Below, piece by piece: positions 1 to 11,649 of a stretch of 64,000 nt of DNA. The stretch covers positions 1,364,001-1,428,000 of the forward strand of contig JAYXKI010000003.1 of the NCBI GenBank assembly GCA_037892935.1, read 5' to 3'. Position numbers and translations under genes: made by a program. Below the pieces are notes generated by a model. The model was not told the origin of the DNA. It saw only the letters and a program-made list of their open reading frames with translations, and did not search any database. The stretch's first letter is position 1; each line of letters begins with the position of its first letter. Source of the DNA: Phlebopus portentosus. Taxonomy: Eukaryota > Basidiomycota > Agaricomycetes > Boletales > Boletinellaceae.

Positions 1-2332
1 CGACAAGTTCTCCAGAGTGCGAGGCGGCTATAGCATGCAACTGTAATATAATTGCTTATATTTTCAGGGACGTGTTGGGAGAAGTTAGGTCAATGCTCAC
101 CTCGTAGCCATGTCCGAAGAGCTTCTCCACTTCCGGCCACAGTGTAGAAACAGCGAGCTCTCCTTCAAATGGTCTTCTCTGTGCTATTGAGGTAGTCGGA
201 AGAGGAAAAGGGTTATCGGCAGAATCATCTATAGCCTTTCCAGTATCAAATAGAAACAATGAACAAGATGCTTACCTCCAGTCACGGCTTTGTTAGATAA
301 ACCAAGTGGTGGCACAGAAGCAGCTGCGGGTCTCTATATTTGATTTTAGTCTGAATTGAGTATAGATCTGTTGTCACGAAAAATACCTCTACTTCATCTT
401 CAACATCCGGAAGGATACCGAGATGTTTGCTTAATGAAACGAAACTTCGAGGTGCATCAAACACTCGAGCAACTTTTTCATCCGCGATGCTTACGAATCG
501 GGTCGGTGTAAGGAAGACAGCATCAATGAGATCATATCCATGCACTTGAGGTCGACAGATTTCGTGCCATGACTCTGCACCGCCAGTTGAGCTAGTAAGC
601 ACATCGCCATGAATGCGTGTTGTCTGATCAGGTCTAAATTTATCGTTCAATTTATTCGACGCCGGTAATTTGGTATTATTCGTTTACTCACCCAGTTGAG
701 ATGAGATATTCTCCTCCTGGACTCCACGAGATGCCCTGTACTGGGCCCCTATGCCCAGTGACTGCACTTGCTTCTCTCCAAGACTCACGAGACCGATCCG
801 ATGAATCGGCATTCTGTAGCTGGGATCGCCAACGTCGCCATCCTCCCGACCAACCCCAGGCAAGCACATCAGTTCCATGTCGTGTCCAGAGCCCTCCGAC
901 GAATCCGCCAAGTCTCTGCCCGCCTACATCACCGAATCGTTGCTGGTTTACCCATAGCGACGTAGAATTACCAGCCGAAGTACACACGGATGTGGGTGCC
1001 CATAAGATGACAGAGGAGTCAGTTGAGGTCGAGAGGAGCATTGGGCCGGAGAGACGTAAGGGTCTCCAAGAGAGTGAAGTGATCCCGGCTTCATGGCCAA
1101 TTAGGAGAGCATCAAAAGTAATGGAATAGTGCAGAGAACTGTAAATTTACTTTCAGTTAGGTTCAGGGGACGTATGGAAATAGATGACCGTACCTTCCGT
1201 CCTTGCTTTTGGTAGCAAATACATGTCGCTTCATTGAGATTTGCCGCCCACCTTCTCCTACTTCTCCGAAGTCGCCGAGAGAAGCCTCAAATGAATCGAG
1301 CAAGTCATCAGTCAAGGTATTAGACTGCTGGTCCATAGACGGAAATTTCTTTGCGACCGGTTCTATGTTCCATAGACGGACTGTCCCGTCTTGAGAACCA
1401 GAAGCTAAGGTCAAAGTTGACGGACCAGCAATGTCGTGTTGAAATGCAAGACTTTTCACCCAGTCTTCGTGTCCAGGCAGTGAAGCAGCTCGTACAAACT
1501 TTAGTTCAGAGTGAGTTTCAGTAAGTCTAGAGCACCGACGAGCATCTTACCTTCTCTTCAGATCGCGTGAAGATCGATATATCCCTTTCCGTCGAGGACA
1601 CGGCCATTACAATATCTGTATACAGAATCAGTCAGAGCAAAGAAGCGCAGACAGTGAGTGGCAACGTACTATCAGATTTCGGTAGAGATGCGATCTGAAT
1701 ATCGAGAGGATACCTGCCCTTCATATTTATCCTCTGGATTTCTTCAAATCTGTCTGAAGGACGATAGGGATGCTGAATACGAGAAGTTACCGTAAATCTC
1801 ACCTTTCTTTTCTTCAGGAAAAGAAACGCGTTTCCAGACGATGACTGTTGCATCTGACGAGCCTGTAACAATATAGCCTTCGTGGACGGTCAGAGCCATT
1901 ATGGACTTGGTATGTGCTTGCCATGCGCCCACAGTCGACCACTGAAATGCAGAAAAGTATTCGGTATATATCATATCCAAGTACTTTAGACGTCTCTTTT
2001 CTCGCCTTTTCATTGTCCAGTCTCCAGCACCTCACAAAACCTCTGTCATCCGCGCTAAAGAAGCAACTTTCACCCGGCTTGAAGCGAACGCAAGTTACAA
2101 ATCCATCATGGCCGGGTAATGTTTGATAGATTCCGTTGTTGTCATCTTCCTGAAGGATCCATACAGTCAAATATATGCGCCGTGTAGACAATAAGAAACG
2201 TACAGTCGCATACCAAAGCGCTACGAATGACCCGGATCCAAAGGCAACCAAAGATGACTCTGATGCATGGGCGGTGCGGGAATAACGGTTCGCCGAGGCA
2301 GAGATATAATCAAGAGACACAGCTGCTGACAT
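1..2332 (-). CDS. ELP2: Elongator complex subunit 2, WD40 protein (C-terminus beyond window)
   Basis: Elp2 is the WD40 subunit of the Elongator complex, which makes wobble-uridine modifications in tRNA together with the catalytic subunit Elp3. The start is the ATG at 2330-2332. At least nine exons follow leftwards. They encode repeated beta-propeller blades with WD-type ends (for example GTVRLWN near 1400 and SSVILWAP near 1000), the stretch GHRGPVQGISWSPGGEYLIS near 700-760, and a C-terminal part with HGYDLIDAVF, PPLGLSNKA and STLWPEVEKLFGHGYE, all typical of Elp2. The last exon (about 47 down to 1, reading LHAIAASHSGEL) runs off the left edge, so the final blades are missing. It diverges from the phosphopantetheinyl transferase gene across about 370 bases. 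The identification is based on motifs recalled from the family; individual splice sites were not all fixed. Confidence 0.9.
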
Positions 2333-2702
2333 TTTATGATGATGAGAGCACTGCTAGTTGGCTTCAACCTTGCGCTGAGGTTGGCAGGCACTGACTTCCC
2401 CCTGAATTGCTTCTGGGTAACCTTCGGGACGCCCAATAGATTCTGTGTCGATGTGCTCGATGAGATTAGTTGTACAACGTTCTCACTCCCTGTGATCGTT
2501 TAAACAGGAGGCGAAGTTGACTAGGGTGAAAACGTTGAGTCACTTTTCCAAGCTAGGTGAGCCGAAGTGGTGTTGGTCATGAATTGACTTGAAGTTCGCT
2601 CAGACGCGTCCGCTGTCGCGACACTCGCGACGATTTCTTTCACGCTCCTCTTTCGTCAACTCTTCAGATTCTGCTCCGCCCCGCAATGCTCGTATAGGAT
2701 CC
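2333..2702. promoter_or_regulatory. Divergent upstream region, ELP2 and phosphopantetheinyl transferase
   Basis: This 370-base gap lies between the starts of two divergent genes. It holds one ACGCGT hexamer at 2604-2609. An open frame continues upstream of the transferase ATG to a TTG at 2589, but there is no ATG in it. No clear TATA box was seen. Confidence 0.5.
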
Positions 2703-3139
2703 ATGATATTTGGAGTTGGCTTAGACATCGTCCATGTCCCTCGAATAGCATCACTGATAGCTCGAAGAGGACCGGAGCGGTTCGTGCGTCGTATTCTCAG
2801 CCAGAAAGAACTGGCCGAGTGGAGTCCAACAAAGCCCAACTCTCTTCGGTTTCTCGCAGTACGGTATGTCGTGTATGTTTCTCTACGCTGAAATGTTTCC
2901 TTACACGGTTTAGGTTCAGTGTGAAGGAAGCAGCGTATAAAGCTTTGTATCCTACATGTCGTCCAACGTGGAAGGAACTGTCCTACATTGGCTTTGGCGG
3001 CCAGTTTCCTGGTTCAAAGCCAGAGCTCTTGTACGAACCGGCTGAAAAGTCATTGCGAGCAAGAGTCGGACAACTGTATGTATCGGTCACTCATGACGGG
3101 GAATATGTTGCTTCAACAGTCATAGCCGAAGCCCCATAG
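2703..3139 (+). CDS. PPT2: Holo-acyl-carrier-protein synthase (4'-phosphopantetheinyl transferase), AcpS type
   Basis: This small enzyme transfers 4'-phosphopantetheine from CoA to a serine of an acyl carrier protein. The fungal AcpS-type enzyme (Ppt2 in yeast) serves mitochondrial ACP. Model: join 2703-2863 and 2914-3139, 128 residues, with a 50-base GT-AG intron. Both family motifs are present: FGVGLDIVHVPRI at the N-terminus, with the metal-binding Asp, and FSVKEAAYKAL at the start of exon 2, with the Lys-Glu pair. The C-terminus (VSVTHDGEYVASTVIAE) is also typical. The length fits AcpS-type enzymes. I chose the first ATG. The upstream in-frame extension from a TTG is rich in Arg and Ser, like a targeting sequence, so an unseen upstream start or exon is possible. 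Confidence 0.88.
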
Positions 3140-3196
3140 ACAGAGCTCGGCTTTTGTTCATTCTAAATGCGTTCTTTACGATAGAAATTCATTTCA

Positions 3197-4493
3197 TTAA
3201 ATGGTATTACTAGTACCATCTTCCCGACGTGGCCACCAGTCGGGCCACCAATGTGAGACGTCCCACGATTCGCCTATACGGAACTTCAGGATACCTTTTT
3301 CAACGAGGTCGACTTGCTCTAGTCTCATAATTGCCAAGCCCACGCCTTCCGTCGAGCTCAAAAGTTTTCCGGTGCCCCGTACTCTTGGTCGTAGCTCTGT
3401 AACAGTTTCCTCGTACTCAACCCGAATGTCTGCATTGGCGAATGGTACCGCATTTTGAGGTGAGCCCTTTGGGTTCCTAACAAAGGATGAGAACTGGAAC
3501 GAGAAAATTGGCGGAATCCACGTACCTCTCGAGGCGCACAGGCAAGATACGCTTACGGAGGACGCCAGTATGATATGTACGAACTGTTAATTCCTGTCCA
3601 ACATAACACCCTTTCCTAAAGTCCACTAAAAGATTCATGATCACTTGAACCACCACGCCCAAATTAATCTACTCACAACCACCCATTATGTCGAGGTTTG
3701 ACTCCATTGGGAAAGCTTTCAGGGGAGGAATATCATCAATACCCTCTGGTACACCGTGCAATATGCGATGAAGCGTGTAGGCGCCATGGTCAGCCGTGTC
3801 ATGCGATGTTACTTCCGAGGCTGGACTTGACTTAGAGAACAGCCCACGAAAGAGTTCGACTATTAGACGTACGCTTATCCCCTTCGCGGATGAGAACCCT
3901 TTTGCCCATACCGACTGCTCGTCTGTCTCTCAATGACATCGTTTCCGCGTCCCCATCACTCCAAGGCCAACTTTCCGACAAATCCCAAGCAGGTTCAATG
4001 ACGCCGCTCCGTGCCGAAGACCATCTTCGCGGGCTCTCCCATTTCTTTGTATCTTCGGATCCCCAGATGGACCAGATGTCGTACTCATTAGAGACGTCTT
4101 CCACTTTGACCTTTGATCGCAGAATGAATCGCTTCAAAGTATGTAGAAGCGGCGGTGCTTCTGAAGGTCGGGAGTCGTATTCGATGAAGTACCCGTCATG
4201 ACCTCTTGCATTTTTCTTTGGGTAAACAAAGATGTCATATAGCACTCTTCCCTATCATGAGCGAGATACTATGAGATTATGAGGTGGTTTAATACAATTG
4301 TTGAAGACTTTACCTGAGCATGGAGTAGTGCAGAGAAGAATGGCCCTCGAGGAGGATTCGGAACCGTGGATGCTACGACGCCATTCAGGAATTCAGTCGC
4401 CTGAGAGCCGGATAGGTACAGCAAAGCTCTGTTCGGAACAGGTGCGACTGTAGGCGTCGTTCGTAGCAAATGCCGTACCGCACCTGGCAACAT
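3197..4493 (-). CDS. IBA57: Iron-sulfur cluster assembly factor IBA57, mitochondrial
   Basis: Iba57 is a folate-binding GcvT-like protein. With Isa1 and Isa2 it matures mitochondrial [4Fe-4S] proteins such as aconitase and lipoate synthase. Model: complement of join 3197-3476, 3526-3625, 3680-3820, 3873-4251, 4314-4493; 359 residues, all four introns GT-AG. The diagnostic Cys-containing motif [18 protein letters not shown] is in exon 4, followed by RKRILPVRL. The N-terminal half has [15 protein letters not shown] and [15 protein letters not shown], as in CAF17-type proteins. The C-terminus is Trp-rich ([12 protein letters not shown]), which is unusual but in frame. Its ATG is only 98 bases from that of COA5, so the two mitochondrial assembly factors probably share a promoter. 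Confidence 0.92.
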
Positions 4494-4591
4494 ACCGACT
4501 CAGGATGACTGTTGCGTGCGAGACGCGTCGGTCAGACGCGGAATCCCACTCGCTGTGCGCGAGTCTTGTGCACTGACCACGACCAGCGATC
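4494..4591. promoter_or_regulatory. Compact bidirectional promoter, IBA57 and COA5
   Basis: Only 98 bases separate the two divergent ATGs. The gap is CG-rich and includes ACGCGT at 4523-4528. There is no TATA box. Sharing of the promoter is inferred from the spacing alone. Confidence 0.6.
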
Positions 4592-4920
4592 ATGTCTTCA
4601 TCGTGTAACGACCTCAAGGCCTTGCTCAAAAGCTGCCTTATGCGCTCAGACTGTGTCGTCAAAGATGGTCGTCTACCGTCTGACTGCTTACGGAATCATC
4701 TGGACGAGCTGCCTGAGGAGTGCAGAGCAGTACGGTTAGCGGTTTACAACTGTAAACGCGGAATGGTGAGCATTTACTTGCTGATGTGCATGGAACATAG
4801 GCTGATAGAAACCTATTGTTCTGGGTGCAGCTCGATATGCGCAAACGATTCAGAGGAAACAATCCCGGTTACGTTCCTCCCCCTCCTCGACCAGAACCTG
4901 TCCAAGCAAGCGTTCCGTGA
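4592..4920 (+). CDS. COA5: Cytochrome c oxidase assembly factor 5 (Pet191 family)
   Basis: This is a twin CX9C protein of the mitochondrial intermembrane space needed for cytochrome c oxidase assembly. Model: join 4592-4765 and 4831-4920, 87 residues, one 65-base intron. Cys5 and Cys15 form one CX9C pair and Cys44 and Cys54 the second, with further Cys at 21 and 32 as in Pet191. Exon 1 ends in NCKRGM and exon 2 begins LDMRKRFRGNNPGY, reproducing the conserved junction of the family. The tail is Pro-rich. The N-terminus has no presequence, as expected for Mia40 substrates. Confidence 0.93.
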
Positions 4921-5328
4921 CCACACCAGAAGTGAAGCATGCATTTTTCACAAACGTCGAGTGTAAGCAATTCATTTCCTTGCTCGTTACATTTGTGGTT
5001 AATTCTTGGTTTCTGCTCAGAAGTATTGCGGAATTTCTCCTGTCTTGCACTATAACGGATAGCTGTACAACACTACAACTAATTCTGTATCTTATATCGC
5101 ATTTCTCTTTTTCTTCCGAAATCGTAATTGATCGGAATTAGCCCATACTCGTCTCAGATTGCATTAATCCGAGAGTGAAGCTGAAGGTGGACTAACAGCA
5201 ATTTTATTTTAATTTTTGGAGGTCCGGCTGCCTCCGCAATCGCGTCTCACGTTCTCTTGCTCGTACCACCACTACCATGAGACTCTAGCAAACAAATTCA
5301 TGCACCTGCTCGTCTAGACGGTCTCAAA
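4921..5328. other. Intergenic region upstream of HEM14
   Basis: About 410 bases between COA5 and HEM14. It is fairly AT-rich around 4970-5220. I see no convincing gene, RNA or repeat in it. Short frames on either strand lack family similarity. Confidence 0.6.
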
Positions 5329-6925
5329 ATGCCTCCAAGCACGATAGCTGTCATTGGAGGCGGCATCACAGGTCTCAGTTCCGCGTTCCATCTCTCGCGC
5401 CGATTCCCTCAGGCAAGCATCATCTTACTCGAGAAATCGAGCAGAGATGGAGGCTGGATACGAAGTCGACGTGTAGAAGTGAAGGATTCGCACGGAAACA
5501 AGGCAGAAATTCTGCTGGAAGCTGGACCGAGAAGTCTGAGGCCAAATAGCAAGGCCATACTGGAATTGGTGAGCCCGCTCGACATTGCTTGTTGACCCAG
5601 CTGATGACCTGGAAGGTATAGACAAACCTTCTTCATCTTACTTCGTCCATAATCACTACTCCAAAATCTTCAAAAGCTGCAAAGGACCGGTTCCTACACA
5701 TCCCCGGTCGACCTGGGCTTACTCGTCTACCTTCCTCGCCGTTGTCTCTGTTGTCAACTCCTTATGCATCCTCGATCCTCGTCCCTTCTATTCTCCGCGA
5801 GCCTATCCGACGGGCGAACAGACCAAAGGATGCGGACGATGAATCTGTCAGTTCTCTATTGGCACGACGTTTTGGACACAAGCTTGAACGTATCTTCGGA
5901 AGTGCTTTAGTTCATGGGATCTACGCAGCGGATGCCAGAGCTCTAAGCGTCAAAGCTACGTTCCCTATTCTCCTCGAAGCCGAAGAACGGGGACGCGGGA
6001 GTATTGTTCTTGGAATGCTTAAGGCGGGGTCAAAGGAGAGTGACCTGCAACAATACGACGTTGGCGACGTGCAGAGTCTGGTGAATGACGCTGCCGTCTT
6101 TTCATTCGTTGATGGATTGGGGACCATTCCTAAATCGCTGAGAGAGTACTTGGATAAGTCAGAAAAAGTGACGGTCAGGACAAATGCTGTGGTGACTTCC
6201 CTACGACCAAAGCTTAATGCTGAGGGTATTGAGGTGCTATCCATTGATCTGTTCACTAAACATGACTTTAATCACGCCTTCCTTAGGTCGACTTAGCAAA
6301 CGGGGAGACTCTATCTGCATCGCATGTTGTGTCTGCTATTCCGCTTGATAGGCTGGAGGACCTATTACCCTCACACGGTGCACTCCCGCATCTTACAACA
6401 AATCCAATGTCCTCCGTAACTGTGGTCAATATCGTCTTCCCTCCATCCAAAACTCCCATCCACCCTCCTGGGTTCGGCTATCTTATTCCCCGTCCCGTCG
6501 GCGGGTACTCAAGGCGCGGTACGGGGTTCCTCGGCACCGTCTTCGATTCCTGTTCCCTCGGCGCTCAGGACACGGGTGCTCCAGGTTTCACGAAACTGAC
6601 TGTCATGCTCGGAGGGCCGTACGAAATCACCCCTGCTCACACGAAGATCGAGAACGTGCTCGCGCAATTGCAGCACCACCTTTCGCCGATTCATCATCGA
6701 ATCGGAGGTGCGCGCTTGCCTTGGCCTGTATACTTCGAGGCGATGGAGCATAATGAGTGTATTCCGCTGCCTCTTGTTGGGCATGTTCGGAGGATGGAAG
6801 AGCTGAGAGCGGCGCTCAAGACAGGTCCTTGGAAAGGGAAATTGGAAGTGATAGGTGCTAGCGTTGACGGTGTTAGTGTTGGGGATTGTGCTGAGGCGGC
6901 CAGAAAAGTGGGGAGGGATTGGTGA
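5329..6925 (+). CDS. HEM14: Protoporphyrinogen oxidase
   Basis: This FAD enzyme oxidises protoporphyrinogen IX to protoporphyrin IX, the penultimate step of haem synthesis, at the mitochondrial inner membrane. Model: join 5329-5568, 5622-6233, 6287-6925; 496 residues. The N-terminus carries the FAD-binding fold (IAVIGGGITGLSSAFHL) and the family stretch LEAGPRSLRPNS. Later blocks include RFLHIPGRPGLTRLP, SVSSLLARRFG, LVHGIYAADARALS and, in exon 3, HVVSAIPLDRL, GFGYLIPRP and GTVFDS. The intron 1 acceptor was set at 5621, because only that choice joins LEL to TNLLHLTSSIITTPKSS without a stop. No separate cleavable presequence is evident; the FAD motif starts at residue 5. Confidence 0.93.
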
Positions 6926-7565
6926 GGTCGAAAATAAAACATAGTCTGAATTTACTCCTGGCGAAAACACTTGGATAATCAATCTATAGTCTTTTCGAGA
7001 CGACCACCACTGAACTTTGCCATCAAGAAATTTGATTATCACGAATCATTGAGCCAAGAATACAAGTTCAACACGAAATCTATGAGTTCCAGCGAGCCGC
7101 ATTCAAGAGGAAGTACTACAAACATACATAGCTCTGACTTCGCCGACTGCGATGGTCAGCGCATCACGGACGGAGCCATAGGCTGACAAGGAGTACAGAC
7201 CATGGAGACGCTTAACCAGAGGACACCGTGGTTTGTCAAGCCGACTTTAATGCACACACATGACCTTGCATCGTCAACAAAAAACATTCGACATATACAT
7301 ATTCAGCTACATCCAGTGTAACCATGATCGAGCCCATTAGACAACAGATCCAGGGTCTTTCTGTCCGTTCGGTCCAAGATGCTCCATGAAGGCCCTTTGA
7401 CCCGAGAGACAGAGTACCTGAGATCTCACTGAGGCATATCCTGAACGACAGACAGTCACGACGACGACGCGATTGATGACGTAACACAAAATTTACATAA
7501 CATTCCCGAATAACTAATCTTCAAGTACTTGCTTGTCTCCGTCATCGTCCTCGCTCTACGCCAAT
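6926..7565. other. Intergenic region between HEM14 and GPN3
   Basis: This 640-base stretch has short open frames on both strands (6971-7186 forward, 7236-7487 reverse), but none shows family motifs or exon-like structure. An in-frame ATG at 7533 would add 11 residues to GPN3. Confidence 0.55.
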
Positions 7566-9008
7566 ATGCGCTACGCAGTCCTCGTAACTGGCCCAGCAGG
7601 AGCCGGCAAATCGACGTTCTGCCGGTCGTTCATGACGCATCTCAAAGCCGCTCGACGGACAGGACACCTCGTCAACCTCGACCCAGCAGCGGACCCGGAA
7701 TCCTTCGAGTACGAGCCGAGCATTGACATTCGTGATTTGGTTAGTTTGGAGGATGTGATGACTGAGCTCGGATACGGGCCGAACGGAGGGTTACTTTATT
7801 GTTTCGAGTGAGTGAGTGCGTGCGCGTATTTCTCTCGGGGTGGTGGTTTGGGTTCTGAAGGTGAGGACTTGTATGTGCTGACTTGCTGGACAGATACCTC
7901 TTAGAGAACATGGACTGGCTCGAAGAAGAGATTGGAGATTACGAGAACGACTACCTGATCTTCGACTGCCCAGGTATCCACCGTCTTCCCTTCCTCCCTC
8001 GCATGACATTTTTCTTCAACAAGAACCCCGCTTACTCATTCCACTCACTTGGGATTTAGGTCAGATCGAACTATACACGCACCACCGCTTCTTCCCCACT
8101 CTCGTAGCGAACCTTAGTCGTATGGGTATCCGCACATGCGCATTGTACCTCGTCGAATCGCAGTTCATGGAGGACAAGTACAAGTTCTTCAGGTGAGTCA
8201 GGCGCTCACGGCCTCTTTTCATTAGAGCACCACTTAAATTAGGAACTCACTTCCGGCGTATGAACATTGATGAATATTGGAATTGAATGCGTCCGCGCAC
8301 GCGCTCAACTGATCATACGGGACTCAAACAATCCGAATTCGTACCGTAATTTGTATGAAGCGGCGTATTGTCCGCAATGTCTTCGATGGTGAACCTAGAA
8401 CTCCCTTGGATCAACGTCATGACCAAAATGGACCTGGTTACTGCGAAGGAGAATGACCCAAATGCAGGGCGTATCGCATCTCGCAAGAAGCGGAACATTG
8501 CGAGGTGCGTTCCCTTCTCTGTTCTTTGCTGAGTTATGAGTCACTGAATAGAGATCCAATCCAATCCTTTTTCAAAAATCAAGATATCTTGACCCCGATC
8601 CGCTTCTGTTAGCGACGACCCCTGAACGGGCAGTCAGCTCGAATCCGCGGTTTCACTCCCTGAATCAGGCCATCGTGCAATTGGTACGTGTGTTTGTGCA
8701 AAGCATCTATTACCTCACATCGTTGTTTTGTGAGATACATATAGGTCCAGAACTGATTCTTTTCTTCCCTCCGGATAGATCGAAGAACACCCATTGGTAT
8801 CTTTCTTACCCTTGGACCTAACATCCGAGGAGTCATTAGAGACGATCGTATCGCATGTGGACTATGTCATGCAGTATGGAGAAGACGAAGAGCCCAAAGA
8901 GGTGCGTTGCATATCACTTCGGTTATTCCTTCATAGCGAAGTCATAATCTTACGTGCGAACTGCAGCCTATGGATTTAGACGAGGGAGATTTTGCGGACC
9001 TTGAATAG
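7566..9008 (+). CDS. GPN3: GPN-loop GTPase 3
   Basis: GPN-loop GTPases act in assembly and nuclear import of RNA polymerase II. Model: join 7566-7807, 7894-7973, 8060-8192, 8361-8504, 8584-8683, 8779-8901, 8967-9008; 287 residues. The start [19 protein letters not shown] contains the P-loop. The defining Gly-Pro-Asn insert is [11 protein letters not shown] at the end of exon 1. G3 is [12 protein letters not shown] across exons 2 and 3, and MTKMDLV is the base-recognition motif. The acidic tail ([12 protein letters not shown]) is typical. The third intron is long for this window (168 bases); the join gives [16 protein letters not shown] as in the family. An upstream in-frame ATG at 7533 is possible but less likely, because the family starts at MRYA. 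Confidence 0.93.
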
Positions 9009-9626
9009 AGCTGCGACCCTACTTTCCGTTGCGCAGTACGTCTATTACGCTTTGCCCGATGAGCTGCGAAGAAGGAAGGAAGGAAGCGGTGATTAGATTT
9101 GAAGTGTAAGTTAGGTTTGAGGGGGTTCGGAGAGATGCCCGTAATTTGCGAGTTGGGTTAGGCTGTAGATTATCGTATTCGAGAAGCGGGGTTGGAGCGA
9201 TCTGGCGCGAAAGCATCGCCTCGCAGGATGATACGTGGATAAAGTGCATGTGTCGTGTCCGGGTTCGGGGCATCTGTCGAGCCAGCTCCACCTCACTTTT
9301 GCAAACACGCGCGATGGGCGGATGACCAGGATATCACACTCGGTTAACGGAATCTGAAAGGAAGAAACAACTCATTCCTGTGCGGTGAAACAATGTATGT
9401 TGATAAGAACCAGTGTGCATAGCAAGGGCAGACTTGACGCACGGAAACAGAATAGGATTTCCGAAATGAAAGAGGTTCTTTAACCAGGAACGGCTAAGTC
9501 GAATGCTCCAATAATGCTCCCGGCTGACGCATATATACTTCATGGAGTAACCTTCAATGCTATATAGAGACCTGTATCCATCCTTTCTAGAAATCTCCTC
9601 TCTCACCCTCGTCTCAAGCTCTGTGC
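9009..9626. other. Intergenic region upstream of the HSYG-rich gene
   Basis: This stretch is 618 bases long. TATA-like runs lie near 9530 (catatatactt) and 9561 (ctatatagag), roughly 65-95 bases before the next ATG, and may be its core promoter. Nothing else is evident. Confidence 0.5.
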
Positions 9627-10283
9627 ATGATGCCAACATATACAATCTACCCCTCCTCATCCCACAGTCACCGCTCACGCTCGCGCTCGCGACACCCCGG
9701 CAGCTCACATGGGCACTCACCGACGTACTACGCCTCCAGCTCTCATCATCACGGCTACTCCCCTTCGTACGGTCACGGCGGGTACAGCGGAACCACATAT
9801 GGCGACAGCGGCGTGCGCAGACACCACACGACCGCGCATGGGTCGTCGGGGTCGGGGTATTACTACCCCTCCAGCTCGTCGCACGGACACGGATACGGAT
9901 ACTCCTCGTCGTCGTATGCGCCTCAGTACGATGGCGGCGGTGGCTACTCGAGCGGCTATGGATCCCGTGGACATAGAGGTTATGGGTCCTCGAGCCAGCC
10001 GCAGTATTATGATTCCGGAAGCAGCAGACACGGATACGGCCATTCTACCCATTCGCACGGATACGTGAGTATTGATCAAATGAGCGAATGAATGCTGTGT
10101 GCTGATTGCAATTGTCTCTCTCTAAAATAGAAACCCACTTTCGGCGAGCGTCTGAAATGGATGTTCGGTATGGGCCACGATCGCTACCACGATACCGGAA
10201 AGGGCTACCGGACGAAGAGTCGCAGCGTATACGACTCGGGCAGGCGACATGACGATCGAGGCAGGCACATCTACACCGTCTGA
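9627..10283 (+). CDS. His/Ser/Tyr/Gly-rich low-complexity protein of unknown function
   Basis: Model: join 9627-10064 and 10131-10283; 196 residues. I do not recognise a named family. Exon 1 (146 residues) is almost entirely Ser, His, Tyr and Gly in short units such as HGYSPSYGHGGYSG, HGHGYGYSSSSY and GGGGYSSGYGSRGHRGYG. Exon 2 is different in kind: an ordered-looking basic tail (KPTFGERLKWMFGMGHDRY followed by GKGYRTKSRS) that resembles a short conserved tail I associate with small fungal Gly/Tyr-rich proteins. There is no signal peptide or membrane segment. The composition suggests a phase-separating, metal-binding or cell-wall-associated protein, but that is only inference. The clean GT-AG intron and unbroken frame support a real gene. 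Confidence 0.65.
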
Positions 10284-10649
10284 GTTTCGAGTTCGACCAA
10301 TTATCGAAAGGACCTTGATTTCTCATTTCGTTCTTGACTATCTTGTATTATATTTACGTTCGCGCCTGAGTCTGTCAGTGATATTATCCCCCAGACTAGT
10401 GTTCGAGTTCATGATGTATGTAATATCAAACGATGTTGTATCAATAGTTCTTCGTACGGTACCCATCAGAATGAAGAAGCATGATCATTGGTGACTGAGA
10501 CGAAAGTGGACGAGAAGGTCATTGTTCGAATTGGAGTGACTCAGGTTTGAGCCCGGGTCCGCGTCGATCATTTACTGCACAATTTATATTCAGTCCTCCA
10601 TCACCACTCTCTGGCGCCTGGCGCCTTCGTCTGATTTTCTTCCTCGACA
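10284..10649. other. Intergenic region between the HSYG-rich gene and PYM
   Basis: This 366-base region contains the 3' end of the upstream gene and the promoter of PYM. Short frames here show no similarity to known families. Confidence 0.5.
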
Positions 10650-11464
10650 ATGTCAAAGCCCGATATCTCCCCAAAGACATCCACTGCGGGTATCGCAGTC
10701 GACCCGAAGACCCTCGAGCGCGTCATACCCGAGTCGAAGCGCCCAGACGGCTCGTGAGTTTCTTGCATTTTTGCACTCAACGGTCGTCTTTTGGTACCTA
10801 TTGCTGATGACTCTTATCTCGCACATGTATCCTACATACTCTATGATCTTACCACTCAAAATAACAAACAATACAATATATGCAATCGACGTCTCGTCGC
10901 GCTTGCGAAAAACCTTGTCACGGTACACAAAGGGTGCGCAAACAGCTCCGCGTCCGACCGGGGTTCACGCCGCAGGAGGACGTCTCCCGTTTCCGGGGGA
11001 CGCGGCAGCAGCAGCACGACAAGAACCAGCTGCCCAAGGGACACATCCTGGGCTGGATAGCGCCCACCTCATCGGAACAACGGGGGAACAGCAACAAGAA
11101 AGGCTTGTCCGCCAGCGAGTCTGCGAGCTCGGTGGGGACGGATGGGGGTGAGAAGCCGGTGGCGGCGGGGATGACGAAGAGCGCGGCGAAGAACGCGAAG
11201 CGGAAGGCGAAGAAGCAGGCGGAGAAGGAGAAGGCTATTCGCGAGGCTTGGGATGAGGACTCGGAGGGCGAGAAGGAGAAGGCGGGTGCGAAGATGAAGA
11301 GTAAACCGTCGGGCGCAGCGACGAAAGACGAGTCGCCGGAGAAATCAGAGGGCGCCGCGGCTGCTGATGTGGCGAACGAGACGACTGCGACGACTGACTC
11401 TAGAGACCAGGACGAGGGCGACGCGTTGGCGAAGGAGCTCGAGAAGAAGCTTGACGTTCATTGA
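10650..11464 (+). CDS. PYM-like exon junction complex interactor (partner of Y14-Mago)
   Basis: PYM binds the Mago-Y14 heterodimer and removes exon junction complexes from translated mRNA on the ribosome. Model: join 10650-10753 and 10933-11464; 211 residues, one 179-base intron. The N-terminal Mago-binding region is visible across the junction: RVIPESKRPDGS joined to VRKQLRVRPGFTPQEDVSRF, matching the family pattern of a basic stretch then RxRPGxTPxEDV. The middle has LPKGHILGW. The C-terminal half is a Lys/Glu/Ala-rich helix (KNAKRKAKKQAEKEKAIREAW) and ends in ALAKELEKKLDVH. A functional exon junction complex fits the intron-rich genes here. Confidence 0.85.
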
Positions 11465-11649
11465 TGATGGAATATTGATTTCGGGCGTACGTTTGGTTGT
11501 ATTTCATACCGAGCTTAGATGTTTCATAGGTGATATGAGTGATGTTGTTGGTTGGGATGTATTGCTACATGTGCCATTATATTTCTTCTACCCATCTATT
11601 CCTATTAATTAACAGCTATATGCAAAGACAACGGATTATGAGAATTAAG

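Noticed and set aside
7236..7487. 83-codon reverse frame between HEM14 and GPN3
   Set aside because: No family motif, no clear promoter or exon structure, and low-complexity-free but unfamiliar sequence. Treated as chance.
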